Made by a program: the position numbers and the translations under genes. A stretch of DNA of 64,000 nucleotides, taken from Burkholderia metallica (GTDB lineage: Bacteria; Pseudomonadota; Gammaproteobacteria; Burkholderiales; Burkholderiaceae). Below the pieces are notes generated by a model that had not been told where the DNA came from, ran no database searches, and saw only the letters and a list, made by a program, of their open reading frames with translations. Shown piece by piece: positions 45,248-53,970 of this stretch. Position 1 is the first letter of the stretch, and the number at the start of each line of letters is the position of its first letter. The stretch covers positions 141,312-205,311 of the forward strand of contig NZ_CADFDB010000006.1 of the NCBI RefSeq assembly GCF_902832845.1. The letters run 5' to 3'.

Positions 45248-46489
45248 ATGCGGATTTCCAGCGCCCAGTTCTTCCAGCTGAACGTTTCACAAATGAACGA
45301 TCAGCAGGCCCAGCTTGCGCAGCTGTATCAGCAGATCTCGAGCGGTGTGAGCCTGCAGACGGCGGCGGACAATCCAGCCGGCGCGGCGCAGGCCGTGCAG
45401 CTGTCGATGACGTCGGCGACGCTGTCGCAGTACGCGACCAACCAGAGCGCGGCGCTCGCGTCGCTGCAGGCCGAGGACCAGACGCTGCAGAACGTGAGCG
45501 GCGTGCTGACGAGCGCGCAGTCGCTGCTCGTGCGCGCCGGCGACGGTTCGCTGTCCGACAGCGACCGCTCGGCGCTTGCAACGCAGCTGCAGGGTTACCG
45601 CGACCAGTTGATGACGCTCGCGAACACCAACGACGGCGCGGGCAACTACCTGTTCGCCGGCACGAAGAATTCGGCGGCGCCGTTTTCGACGACGCCGAGC
45701 GGCAGCGTCACCTATGTCGGCGACACCGGCACGCGCCAGGTGCAGATCGCCGATTCGAGCACCGTGTCGCAGGGCGACACGGGCGCGGCCGTCTTCATGT
45801 CGGTGCCGACGATCGGCAGCTCGCCGGTGCCGTCGGCTCGCGCGGGCAACACGGGCACCGGCACAATCGGCGCGGTCACGGTGACGAACCCGTCGTTCGC
45901 GACGAACGGCCATCAGTTCTCGATCACATTTGGCGGCACGGCCGCCGCGCCGACCTACACCGTGACCGACAACTCGGTCAGTCCGCCAACCACGACGCCG
46001 GCGCAGGCCTATTCGTCGGGCTCGGCGATCTCGCTCGGCAGCGGAATGACGGTGGCGGTGTCGGGCACGCCGGCCGCCGGCGACACGTTTGCTGTTGAGC
46101 CGGCGCCGCAGGCGAGCGGCGGCTCGGACGTGTTCTCGACGCTCGACGCGATGGTCGCGGCGCTGAAGACGCCCGTGACGGGCAACCCGGTGGCGGCCGC
46201 GGCGCTGAAGAACGCGCTGATGACCGGCTCGACCAAGCTTGGCAATACGATGCGCAACGTCACGACGATTCAGGCATCGGTCGGTGGCCGGGAGCAGGAA
46301 GTCAAGGCGATGCAGGCCGTCAACCAGACCGCGTCGCTGCAGGTCACCAGCAACCTGTCCGACCTGACGAGCACCAACATGGTGACGACGATCAGCCAGT
46401 TCCTGCAGATGCAGAACGCGCTGACGGGCTCGCAGAAGGCTTACGCGCAGTTGCAGAACCTGTCGCTGTTCCAGTACATCAACCCCTGA
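45248..46489 (+). CDS. flgL: Flagellar hook-associated protein 3
   Basis: A 413-residue junction protein next to the filament. MRISSAQFFQLNVSQMNDQQAQLAQLYQQISSG at the N-terminus and the C-terminal NLSDLTSTNMVTTISQFLQMQNALTGSQKAYAQ helix are FlgL/flagellin-like. It follows flgK by 22 bases. A variable beta-rich insert lies at about 195-300. Confidence 0.95.
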   Translation: MRISSAQFFQLNVSQMNDQQAQLAQLYQQISSGVSLQTAADNPAGAAQAVQLSMTSATLSQYATNQSAALASLQAEDQTLQNVSGVLTSAQSLLVRAGDGSLSDSDRSALATQLQGYRDQLMTLANTNDGAGNYLFAGTKNSAAPFSTTPSGSVTYVGDTGTRQVQIADSSTVSQGDTGAAVFMSVPTIGSSPVPSARAGNTGTGTIGAVTVTNPSFATNGHQFSITFGGTAAAPTYTVTDNSVSPPTTTPAQAYSSGSAISLGSGMTVAVSGTPAAGDTFAVEPAPQASGGSDVFSTLDAMVAALKTPVTGNPVAAAALKNALMTGSTKLGNTMRNVTTIQASVGGREQEVKAMQAVNQTASLQVTSNLSDLTSTNMVTTISQFLQMQNALTGSQKAYAQLQNLSLFQYINP

Positions 46490-46500
46490 TGCACGGCGCG

Positions 46501-46539
46501 CCGGCCGCGATGTGAGCGCACGCTTGCATGCGCGGCCGG
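46501..46539 (+). terminator. Hairpin after flgL
   Basis: 9-bp perfect arms (46501-46509 and 46531-46539) with a 21-base loop, starting 11 bases after the flgL stop. There is no T-run, so its role as terminator is uncertain. Confidence 0.3.
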
Positions 46540-46597
46540 TGTCGATCACCGCCCGCGCATGTCCCCGCGCGGACGGGCGCGATACCGGATCGCGCCA

Positions 46598-46649
46598 TCG
46601 GGCCCATTCATCGGGCCCATTCATCGGGCCCTTTCATCGTGCCCCGTTT
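46598..46649. repeat. Short tandem repeat, four 13-base units
   Basis: The unit ATCGGGCCCATTC occurs twice exactly (46598-46610, 46611-46623) and then in two diverging copies (46624-46636, 46637-46649). It lies in the 303-base gap between flgL and the permease gene; apart from this and the hairpin after flgL nothing else was seen there. Confidence 0.75.
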
Positions 46650-46792
46650 CACCCACGCGGCAAGCCGCGCTTCGGCCTTGCCGGCCCGCGCATCAGCGCG
46701 CTTGCCAGCCCCATTTCCGCTCCGTAAACTCGCGCCAGATTCCAGACCGGCGCATCTTCTGCAGCCGGCGACCGACAGGAGCCCTTTTCCCC

Positions 46793-48100
46793 ATGTCCGA
46801 TTCCTACTTCCCGCGCTGGCGGGTGCAATCGACCGGCGCGGCGTCGCGCGTGGTCGGCCCCGACGAGCGCCTGGCGTGGCCGCAGATGGTCGCGATGGGC
46901 GTGCAGCACGTCGTCGCGATGTTCGGCTCGACCGTGCTCGCGCCGCTGCTGATGGGCTTCGACCCGAACCTGTGCATCTTCATGTCGGGCATCGGCACGC
47001 TGCTGTTCTTCGTGCTGGTCGGCGGCCGCGTGCCGAGCTACCTCGGGTCGAGCTTCGCGTTCATCGGCCTCGTGATCGCGGTGACCGGCTACGGCGGCAG
47101 CGGCCCGAACCCGAACATCCCGGTCGCGCTCGGCGGGATCGTCGCGTGCGGTGTCGTGTACGTCGCGCTCGGCGCGCTGGTGCAGGCGATCGGCACGCGC
47201 TGGATCGAAACGCTGATGCCGCCCGTCGTGACCGGCGCGGTGGTCGCGGTGATCGGGCTGAACCTCGCGCCGATCGCGGTCAAGGGCGTGTCCGCGTCGA
47301 CCTTCGAATCGGTGATGGCGCTCGTCACGGTGCTGTGCGTCGGCGGCGTCGCGGTGTTCTCGCGCGGCATGGTGCAGCGCCTGCTGATCCTCGTCGGGCT
47401 CGTGATCGCGTACGTGATCTACGCGATCGCGACCAACGGGCTGGGGCTCGGCAAGCCGATCGATTTCTCGATCGTCGGTCATGCGGCGTGGTTCGGCGTG
47501 CCGAGCTTCCGCGCGCCGGTGTTCGATCCGCACGCGATGCTGATGCTCGCGCCGATCGCGGTGATCCTGGTCGCGGAGAACCTCGGCCACATCAAGGCCG
47601 TCAGCGCGATGACGGGCACGAGCCTCGATCGCTACGTGGGCCGCGCGTTCATCGGCGACGGGCTCGCGACGATCGTGTCCGGCAGCGTCGGCGGCACGGG
47701 CGTGACGACCTACGCGGAGAACATCGGCGTGATGGCCGTCACGCGGATCTACTCGACGCTCGTGTTCGCGGTGGCCGCGCTGATCGCGATCGTGCTCGGC
47801 TTCTCGCCGAAGTTCGGCGCGGTGATCCAGACGATTCCGGGCCCCGTGCTCGGCGGCGTGTCGATCGTCGTGTTCGGGCTGATCGCGGTGACGGGCGCGC
47901 GGATCTGGGTCGTCAACAAGGTCGATTTCTCCGACAACCGCAACCTGATCGTCGCGGCCGTCACGCTGGTGCTCGGCGCCGGCGACTTCTCGCTGAAGAT
48001 CGGCGGCTTCGGGCTCGGCGGGATCGGCACCGCGACGTTCGGCGCGATCATCCTGTACGCGATCCTGCGCAGGGAAAAGGAGCCGGGCCCGGTGGTCTGA
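46793..48100 (+). CDS. NCS2 family uracil/xanthine permease
   Basis: A 435-residue inner-membrane nucleobase:cation symporter of the UraA/RutG group. MGVQHVVAMFGSTVLAPLLMGFDPN at the first helix, the LILVAENLGHIKAVSAMTG-type substrate-binding segment (VILVAENLGHIKA), and GSVGGTGVTTYAENIGVMAVTRI are diagnostic. About 14 hydrophobic segments are present. Uracil is the likeliest substrate. The ATG at 46793 precedes the conserved start; the longer open frame reads through the tandem repeat. Confidence 0.92.
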   Translation: MSDSYFPRWRVQSTGAASRVVGPDERLAWPQMVAMGVQHVVAMFGSTVLAPLLMGFDPNLCIFMSGIGTLLFFVLVGGRVPSYLGSSFAFIGLVIAVTGYGGSGPNPNIPVALGGIVACGVVYVALGALVQAIGTRWIETLMPPVVTGAVVAVIGLNLAPIAVKGVSASTFESVMALVTVLCVGGVAVFSRGMVQRLLILVGLVIAYVIYAIATNGLGLGKPIDFSIVGHAAWFGVPSFRAPVFDPHAMLMLAPIAVILVAENLGHIKAVSAMTGTSLDRYVGRAFIGDGLATIVSGSVGGTGVTTYAENIGVMAVTRIYSTLVFAVAALIAIVLGFSPKFGAVIQTIPGPVLGGVSIVVFGLIAVTGARIWVVNKVDFSDNRNLIVAAVTLVLGAGDFSLKIGGFGLGGIGTATFGAIILYAILRREKEPGPVV

Positions 48101-48109
48101 GCGCTCGGG

Positions 48110-48140
48110 CGGGCGGTGCGTTGCCGCCCGCGTCGTTTTC
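48110..48140. terminator. Terminator-like hairpin between the permease and lysR genes
   Basis: 7-bp stem (48110-48116 with 48124-48130), 7-base loop, then CGTCGTTTT on the plus strand. It separates convergent genes. Confidence 0.4.
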
Positions 48141-48159
48141 CGCGGCGAACGTCGCTGCG

Positions 48160-49044
48160 CTACGCGCCGACGTTCGACTGTGTCTGCAGCCACGCGCAGA
48201 ACTGCGCGACGAGCGGATCGTCGGCCGGCGCGCGCGGCGCGATCCACCAGTAGCTGCGCGTCGCGATGCGCGGCCCTTCCAGCGGCATCACGAGCCGGCC
48301 GCTCGCGAGTTCGTCGTCGATCAGCGGCAACGGGCCGAGCGCGACGCCGAGGCCGTCGACGGCCGCCTGCAGCGCCAGGTAGAAGTGATCGAACGACTGC
48401 CGCTTGCGCCCCTTCATCGCCACGCCGGCCGCCGCGAACCAGTCGCGCCAGCCTTCCGGCCGCGTATCCGAATGCAGCAGCACGTGGCGCGCGAGATCGT
48501 CCGCGCGTGCGATCGGCGCGCGCTTGAGCAACGCGGGGCTGCACACCGGAATCACGCTTTCGTCGAGGAAGTGGCCGCTCGTGCAGTTCGGCCAGTGGCC
48601 GGGGCCGCGGCGGATCGCGACGTCGAAGCCGTCGAGCGCATCGAGCGGCGCGTTCGACGTGGACAGCTTCAGCTCGACGTTCGGCACGTCGCGCTGGAAC
48701 CGCGACAGGCGCGGCAGCAGCCATTTCATCGCGAAGGTCGGCAGCGCGTTGATGCGCAGCACGCGTGCGGCGCCCGTGTGGCGCAACTGCTCGGTCGCGT
48801 GCGCGATGCTGTCGAACGCGGCGCGCACGGTGTCGAGGTAGCGGCGGCCTTCGTCGGTGAGTCTCACGCGCTTGCCGTAACGGTGGAACACCGGCTTGCC
48901 GAGCCACGCCTCGAACCCGGCGATCTGCCGGCTGATGGCACCGTGAGTCACATGCAGCTCGTCGCCGGCGGCGCTGAAGCTTTCATGTCGTGCCGCGGCT
49001 TCAAAGGCCCGAAGCGCGGAAAAGGGCGGGAGATCGCGTGCCAT
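48160..49044 (-). CDS. LysR-family transcriptional regulator (GcvA-like)
   Basis: A 294-residue LysR regulator. The winged HTH at the N-terminus reads PPFSALRAFEAAARHESFSAAGDELHVTHGAISRQIAGFE, close to the GcvA/AmpR group; the C-terminal effector domain has ALPTFAMKWLLPRL. It is divergent from a chromate transporter pair with 96 bases between starts. A perfect palindrome of T-N11-A type begins one base upstream of its start codon, so it probably represses itself and controls the transporter (inference). Confidence 0.93.
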   Translation of the reverse strand: MARDLPPFSALRAFEAAARHESFSAAGDELHVTHGAISRQIAGFEAWLGKPVFHRYGKRVRLTDEGRRYLDTVRAAFDSIAHATEQLRHTGAARVLRINALPTFAMKWLLPRLSRFQRDVPNVELKLSTSNAPLDALDGFDVAIRRGPGHWPNCTSGHFLDESVIPVCSPALLKRAPIARADDLARHVLLHSDTRPEGWRDWFAAAGVAMKGRKRQSFDHFYLALQAAVDGLGVALGPLPLIDDELASGRLVMPLEGPRIATRSYWWIAPRAPADDPLVAQFCAWLQTQSNVGA

Positions 49045-49045
49045 G

Positions 49046-49066
49046 CTTGTGATTCTAGATCACAAG
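49046..49066. promoter_or_regulatory. LysR-type operator palindrome
   Basis: CTTGTGAT (49046-49053), TCTAG, ATCACAAG (49059-49066): a perfect 8-base inverted repeat containing a T-N11-A core. It lies between the divergent lysR-type gene and the chromate transporter gene, immediately next to the regulator's start codon. Confidence 0.6.
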
Positions 49067-49140
49067 GGCGCGCCGATAAAATCGTTTTGCCGGCCGGTCG
49101 GACGGCGGTAACCTCGGGTCACCGTTCGATAAGGAGCCCC

Positions 49141-49764
49141 ATGCAATCCGCTTCCCCGCCTGCCGCCTCCCCGCGCCGCATCGGCCTCGCCGAGCTGTTC
49201 ACCGGTTTCCTGTCGCTGGGCCTGATGTCGTTCGGCGGCGCGCTGCCGTTCGCGCGGCGCACCATCGTCGAAGAGCTCAAGTGGCTCTCCGCCGACGAAT
49301 TCACCGATCTGCTCGGGCTGTGCCAGTTCCTGCCGGGCGGCAACGTGATCAACCTGTCGGTGGCCGTCGGCATGCGCTTTCGCGGCGTCGCCGGCGCGTT
49401 CGCCGGCATTCTCGGGCTGATCGCGGGGCCGACGCTCGTCGTCGTCGCGCTCGGCGTGCTGTACGCGAAGACGCAGAACGATCCGCGCGTGCAGCACCTG
49501 TTCACGGGGCTCGCCGCCGCGGCCGCCGGGCTGCTCGTCGCGATGGCCGTGAAGGTCGCGAAGCCGCTGAGGCATGCGCGCGCGGCGGCCGGCATCGCGG
49601 CGCTCGCGTTCGTCGCGATCGCGGTGCTGCGCATTCCGCTGTTGACCGCGATGCTCGTGCTGACGCCCGTGAGCATCTGGCTCGCGTCGCGGCGCCGCGA
49701 CGCACCCGCGCCGCAGCCGGCGCCGGCCGCGGCGCGCGACACGCAGCACGGAGGCCGGCCGTGA
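49141..49764 (+). CDS. Chromate transporter, short-chain subunit 1
   Basis: A 207-residue membrane protein matching the N-terminal half of ChrA. LFTGFLSLGLMSFGGALPFARRTIVEELKWLSADEFTDLLGLCQFLPGGNVINLSVAVG contains the CHR-domain signature (FGG, PGG). Short-chain CHR proteins work as a pair of separately encoded halves with opposite topology to export chromate or take up sulfate-like anions. The second half is translated from an overlapping GTGA. An acidic/Pro-Ala tail ends the protein. Confidence 0.92.
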   Translation: MQSASPPAASPRRIGLAELFTGFLSLGLMSFGGALPFARRTIVEELKWLSADEFTDLLGLCQFLPGGNVINLSVAVGMRFRGVAGAFAGILGLIAGPTLVVVALGVLYAKTQNDPRVQHLFTGLAAAAAGLLVAMAVKVAKPLRHARAAAGIAALAFVAIAVLRIPLLTAMLVLTPVSIWLASRRRDAPAPQPAPAAARDTQHGGRP

Positions 49765-50288
49765 ACGACACGCTGATCGCAATCGCGACGATCTTCAGCC
49801 AGCTGTCGCTGCTCGCGTTCGGCGGCGGCAACACGATCCTGCCGGAGATGCAGCGTCAGGTCGTCGACGTCCATCACTGGATGAGCGCGCACGAATTCAC
49901 CGCGCTGTTCGCGCTGGCCCAGGCGGCGCCCGGGCCGAACATGATGATCGTGTCGCTGGTCGGCTGGCACGTGGCCGGCTGGAGCGGGCTGCTCGTCGCG
50001 TCGCTCGCGAAGTTCGGGCCGTCGTCGATCGTCACCGTGCTCGCGCTGCATGCGTGGGAGCGCTTTCGCGACCGGCCGTGGCGCCGCTACGTGCAGCAGG
50101 GGATGATGCCCGTCACGGCCGGGCTCGTCGCGGCGAGCGCGGTGCTGATCTCCGAAGCGTCGAACCGCACCGCGATCCAGTGGGGCATCACGGCCGCTTG
50201 CGCGGTGCTCGCGTGGCGCACGCGCATCCATCCGCTGTGGCTGCTCGCGGGCGGTGCGCTGATCGGGCTCACCGGCATCGGGCAGTGA
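49761..50288 (+). CDS. Chromate transporter, short-chain subunit 2
   Basis: A 175-residue partner of the preceding protein. It has its own CHR signature: SLLAFGGGNTILPEMQRQVVDVHHWMSAHEF and LAQAAPGPNMMIVSLVGW. It begins with GTG at 49761 overlapping the previous stop by 4 bases. Together the two proteins form a split ChrA. Confidence 0.92.
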   Translation: MNDTLIAIATIFSQLSLLAFGGGNTILPEMQRQVVDVHHWMSAHEFTALFALAQAAPGPNMMIVSLVGWHVAGWSGLLVASLAKFGPSSIVTVLALHAWERFRDRPWRRYVQQGMMPVTAGLVAASAVLISEASNRTAIQWGITAACAVLAWRTRIHPLWLLAGGALIGLTGIGQ

Positions 50289-50328
50289 GCGGTTTCGCCC
50301 GCGGCCGGCCGCAGCCGGCGCCGGCCCG

Positions 50329-50667
50329 CTATCGAGACGCCGGCAGGTCGCCGTTCACGATCCCGAGTAACCGGCCGCGCTCGCTGTCGACGTCGTCGGT
50401 CGCCGCGGGCCAGTCGACCACGTAACCCGCGTCGAGCGCATCGCGCATGATCGCGCCGTAGTCGGCCTTCGCGAGCCTGCCGCCGCGCAGCGCGTCGGCC
50501 ACCTCGTGCTTCAGCTTCGGCGTGAACGATGGATAGGCGGCCACCAGCGCCGCGTACTGGCGCGCGTCGATCTCGCCCGATTCGCGGTTGAACGCCCAGA
50601 CGGCCACCAGCACGATCGCGGCGAACGGGATCACGGTGAAGCGCAGGAAGAACGTCGAGGGTGTCAT
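50329..50667 (-). CDS. Hypothetical single-pass membrane protein
   Basis: A 112-residue protein of no family I recognise. One hydrophobic helix near the N-terminus (about 7-25, LRFTVIPFAAIVLVAVWAF) is followed by a soluble, mostly helical domain with YPSFTPKLKHEVADALRGGRLAKADYGAIMRDAL. The positive-inside rule suggests the C-terminal domain is periplasmic. It lies alone on the minus strand between the chromate and DUF1275 genes; codon use is normal, which supports a real gene. Confidence 0.65.
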   Translation of the reverse strand: MTPSTFFLRFTVIPFAAIVLVAVWAFNRESGEIDARQYAALVAAYPSFTPKLKHEVADALRGGRLAKADYGAIMRDALDAGYVVDWPAATDDVDSERGRLLGIVNGDLPASR

Positions 50668-50955
50668 TCGAAAGGCTCAATGGGAAAGCGCGGGGCGGCG
50701 CCCGGCGCGCAACCGGCGGCAGGCCGCCCGGTATACTCGGCCGGTCCCGCGGCGGCGAAGCCCGCGCGGCCCGCACCGTCAGGCTGCGGTGCGCGGCGGG
50801 AATCCGCCTGTCGACGGCGAGCATTATATTGGCGCGCGGCACGCGGCGATGCGCGGCCGCGCAGCGGTGGCGGCGGCGTTGCGCGTTGGCCGGCCGCACC
50901 GAATTTCGCGCCGCCCGCCGTACGCGGCGCGGCGGCGCCCACCACGGGAGGATCG

Positions 50956-51654
50956 ATGGATCTCGACGGCGCCAGCCGCAATCTCACCGTCGCCGCGTTG
51001 CTGACGCTGTCCGGCGGCTACCTCGACGCGTACACGTACGTCGGCCACGGGCACGTGTTCGCGAACACGATGACCGGCAACGTCGCGCTGCTCGGCATCA
51101 ACCTGTCGGCCGGCGAATGGGCCGCCGCGCTGCATCACGTGCCGCCGCTCGGCGGCTTCGTGATCGCGGTGTTCGTCGCGCACCTGCTCGGCCTCGCCGC
51201 GCAGCGCGGCTGGATGAAGCACACGGCGTTCACGAGCCTGCTCGTCGAGATCGCGTTTCTCGGCGTGGCCGCGAGCGGCGTCGTCGGCGCGTCGAGCGCG
51301 TGGCTGATTCCGGGCATCTCGTTCGTCGCGACGCTGCAGACGCTGTCGTTCACCCATCTCGAGGAACTGTCGTACACGTCGGTGATGACCACCGGCAACC
51401 TGCGGCGCGCCGCGCAGAAGCTGTTCGTCGGGCTGATCCCGCGCTACGACGCGGGTGCGCTGCACGACTCGGCGCTGCTCGCGACGATCAGCTTCTGTTT
51501 CCTGGCCGGCGCGGTGGTCGGCGGCCTCGTGACGCGGCTCGTGCCGGAACTCGCGCTGTGGGGCGCGGTGCTGCTGCTCGTCGGCGCGTTTGCGGAAATC
51601 GTGCGGCGCGCGTGGCGCCGGCACACGGCCGACGGCGGTCCGGCAGCGGTGTGA
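50956..51654 (+). CDS. DUF1275 (YoaK-like) membrane protein
   Basis: A 232-residue inner-membrane protein with about six helices. LLTLSGGYLDAYTYVGHGHVFANTMTGNVALLG is the DUF1275 hallmark, and FTHLEELSYTSVMTTGNLRRAAQ the second motif. The family has no established function. ATG at 50956 follows GGGAGGA. Upstream, 288 bases of very GC-rich sequence hold nothing I can name. Confidence 0.9.
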   Translation: MDLDGASRNLTVAALLTLSGGYLDAYTYVGHGHVFANTMTGNVALLGINLSAGEWAAALHHVPPLGGFVIAVFVAHLLGLAAQRGWMKHTAFTSLLVEIAFLGVAASGVVGASSAWLIPGISFVATLQTLSFTHLEELSYTSVMTTGNLRRAAQKLFVGLIPRYDAGALHDSALLATISFCFLAGAVVGGLVTRLVPELALWGAVLLLVGAFAEIVRRAWRRHTADGGPAAV

Positions 51655-52004
51655 GCGTGCGTGGCGGGGCGCGCCGCTGCGTGCGCCACGTGCCCGCTGT
51701 GCGCATACCGCGCGTGTGTGCGTGTCGCGCGGCGTCGGCTGCGCGATCCTTTCAGACCCGACACACCGTAAACGGCGCGATCGCCCGTTGCCGGGCGGAG
51801 TCCGAACGCGCCCGCGCCCGCCCGCCGCGCGCAGCGTTGTGCGCGGGCGACAGTTCCGCCGTGACCGCGCATTTCAATTTCTTTCAGCGATGGCACTCGT
51901 CATATGATTCAGCCCACATCGCGCGCGCCAAGAACGCGAGCGATCGCCACCCGGCTGCGCACGCGGCCGGCCATGAATGGAGACACCTACAAAAAGGAAA
52001 GCTC
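51655..52004. other. Porin upstream region, no gene seen
   Basis: A 350-base gap. The first half is GC-rich without structure; near the porin a possible -10 box TATGAT (51903-51908) has no convincing -35. The ribosome site AAAGGAAA before the porin start is strong. Confidence 0.4.
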
Positions 52005-53126
52005 ATGAAGCAGACCACCCGACTCGCAGCCATCGCAGGGGGCGCAGCGCTCGCATTTGCCAGCCAGTACGCGGCCGCACAAAGCTCGGTCACGCTCTGG
52101 GGCGTCGCCGACGCCAGCATCCGTTACCTCACGAACGCGAACGCGAAGAACGACGGCCTGCTGTCGATGACCAACGGCGCGATCACGAACAGCCGCTTCG
52201 GCATCTACGGCACCGAAGATCTCGGCGGCGGCCTGAAGGCCGTGTTCAACCTCGAAAGCGGCGTGAACCTGCAGAACGGCGCATTCGCCGACAGTGGCCG
52301 CCTGTTCAACCGCGCGGCGTACGTCGGCCTGCAGAGCCCGTACGGCACGGTGACCCTCGGCCGCCAGAAGACGCCGCTGTTCGACCTGCTGTCGGACACC
52401 TACGATCCTCTGACGGTCGGCAACTACCTCGAAAACGCGTGGCTGCCGGTTGCACTCGGCGGCGGCCTGTATGCGGACAACCAGATCAAGTACACGGGCA
52501 AGTTCGACGGCCTGACCGCGAAGGCAATGTACTCGACCGGCACCAACTACGAATCGACCGGCGCCGGCGGCTTCTCGGGCCAGATCCCGGGTTCGCTCGG
52601 CAAGGGCAATGCGTGGGGCGTGTCGCTGTCGTACGTGATGGGCCCGCTCAGCATCGCGGCCGGCGCGCAGCAGAACAGCGACAACTCGGCGCGCAAGCAG
52701 ACGATCTACCACGCGAACGTCGTGTACGCGTTCAGCAAGGCGAAGATCTACGCGGGCTACCTGCGCTCGAAGGACGACACCGGCTTCGTCGACAGCCTGC
52801 TCGCGCAGCAGACGATTCCGGTCGCGAAGGGCACCGGCCGGATCGACGACGGTCCGTTCGCGGGCGTGAGCTGGCAGGTCAGCGCGCCGCTGACGCTGAC
52901 GGGCGCGTTCTACTACGACCACATGCGCAATGCGATGACCACGAACGGCACGCTCGCGAGCGGCAACCGCTACGCGGTCGTCGGCATCGCCGAGTACGCG
53001 CTGAGCAAGCGCACGGAAGTCTACGGCACCGTCGACTTCAACAAGACGAACGGCGCGGCGAACGTCGAGCTGCCGGGTCGCAGCAACCAGACCGGCATCG
53101 CGATCGGCCTGCGCAATATCTTCTGA
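52005..53126 (+). CDS. Gram-negative general porin (Burkholderia OpcP/Omp38 type)
   Basis: A 373-residue outer-membrane trimeric porin. A signal peptide ends at AAA before QSSVTLWGVADASIRY, the classic betaproteobacterial porin start. SRFGIYGTEDLGGGLKAVFNLESG and RAAYVGLQSPYGTVTLGRQ are conserved strands, and it ends in the C-terminal Phe needed for BAM-dependent assembly. Substrate preference is not predictable. A terminator follows. Confidence 0.95.
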   Translation: MKQTTRLAAIAGGAALAFASQYAAAQSSVTLWGVADASIRYLTNANAKNDGLLSMTNGAITNSRFGIYGTEDLGGGLKAVFNLESGVNLQNGAFADSGRLFNRAAYVGLQSPYGTVTLGRQKTPLFDLLSDTYDPLTVGNYLENAWLPVALGGGLYADNQIKYTGKFDGLTAKAMYSTGTNYESTGAGGFSGQIPGSLGKGNAWGVSLSYVMGPLSIAAGAQQNSDNSARKQTIYHANVVYAFSKAKIYAGYLRSKDDTGFVDSLLAQQTIPVAKGTGRIDDGPFAGVSWQVSAPLTLTGAFYYDHMRNAMTTNGTLASGNRYAVVGIAEYALSKRTEVYGTVDFNKTNGAANVELPGRSNQTGIAIGLRNIF

Positions 53127-53171
53127 CGAACATCGGAACGCACGTGCCGGCAGTCGTCCGGCATGCATCGA

Positions 53172-53199
53172 AGGGGCGCCGCGAGGCGCCTCTTTTTTT
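53172..53199 (+). terminator. Rho-independent terminator of the porin gene
   Basis: 9-bp stem (53172-53180 with 53185-53193, one G-U pair), GCGA loop, then a run of T residues ending at 53199. Confidence 0.85.
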
Positions 53200-53500
53200 C
53201 GTCGCGCGACCTTCATGCGCGTGCACGACTATTCGGCGAATGCTCCATTGCGCGCGCCCCGCGCCGTAAGCGATCCGTCGGCAATCCAGAACATACTTTG
53301 ACAGTGCGCGCATGGCCTTTCGGCTACGCTGCGTGCATCGCCCGTTGCGTGCCGTGCGGCCCGCGCGTGCGGCGTTCCGGTCACGCTCGGCGAGTGCGGC
53401 CGGCCTGGTGCGTAACTTGTGTATCCGGCGATGACAATCGCGGTGCACCGGTTTTTTTCGTGGGACGATGCGCTCACGATTTTCTCGAAAGGGGATGACG
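53200..53500. other. Gap between porin terminator and small gene
   Basis: About 300 bases without a supported gene. A TTGACA at 53298-53303 could be a -35 box but no good -10 follows at normal spacing. Nothing else was recognised. Confidence 0.3.
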
Positions 53501-53725
53501 ATGGGTATCCTGAACACCGTGGGTGAAATCGCCGGCGCAATCGCCGCCGTCGAAGGCGCGGAAAAGCTCGATCCGGATGCGGGCCTGCTGACCAAGGCGG
53601 CCGCCGCCGTCGCCGGCTTCAAGGGCGCGGAAGCGATCGAAGGCATGCTCGAGAAGAAGGAAGAGCAGCCGCAGCAGGCAGACGACACGCAGGCGACGGA
53701 CGGCAGCGACACGTCGCAGGCATGA
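53501..53725 (+). CDS. Small hypothetical protein
   Basis: A 74-residue protein of unknown family. The N-terminal 50 residues are Ala/Gly-rich and could form two amphipathic helices (GEIAGAIAAVEGAEKLD and LLTKAAAAVAGFKGAEAIEGMLE); the C-terminal 25 are acidic and Gln-rich, probably disordered. No signal peptide. ATG at 53501 has AAGGGG at 6-base spacing; 53495 is also in frame. The strong ribosome site and the terminator downstream support a real gene. Confidence 0.65.
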   Translation: MGILNTVGEIAGAIAAVEGAEKLDPDAGLLTKAAAAVAGFKGAEAIEGMLEKKEEQPQQADDTQATDGSDTSQA

Positions 53726-53849
53726 GCATGGCGGCTGGCCGGCCCTGGGTGCGCCCTTCGCGCGCCCGGGCCGGCCGGTGCCGCGCAGCCGGCAGGTCGG
53801 GCATGCGGTCGATCGGTGACGCATGGCACACCCGGCAGCCGGTTTGACC

Positions 53850-53880
53850 GGCGAGAGGCCCCTGTCTCTCGCCGTTTTTT
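53850..53880 (+). terminator. Rho-independent terminator of the small gene
   Basis: 8-bp perfect stem (53850-53857 with 53866-53873), 8-base loop, then six T residues at 53875-53880. Confidence 0.85.
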
Positions 53881-53970
53881 ATTGGGCACGCGCCGCGCCT
53901 GCACCGTGCGCCGCACGATTGCCGGAATCTTGCTATCGTCCCTCCATCCGAACTGCGATGAGGGAATGCG

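Noticed and set aside
46528-49764. A 1078-codon plus-strand open frame ending with the chromate transporter subunit
   Set aside because: Most of it is Arg-rich out-of-frame reading of the permease and lysR genes; only the last 208 codons are the real chromate gene.
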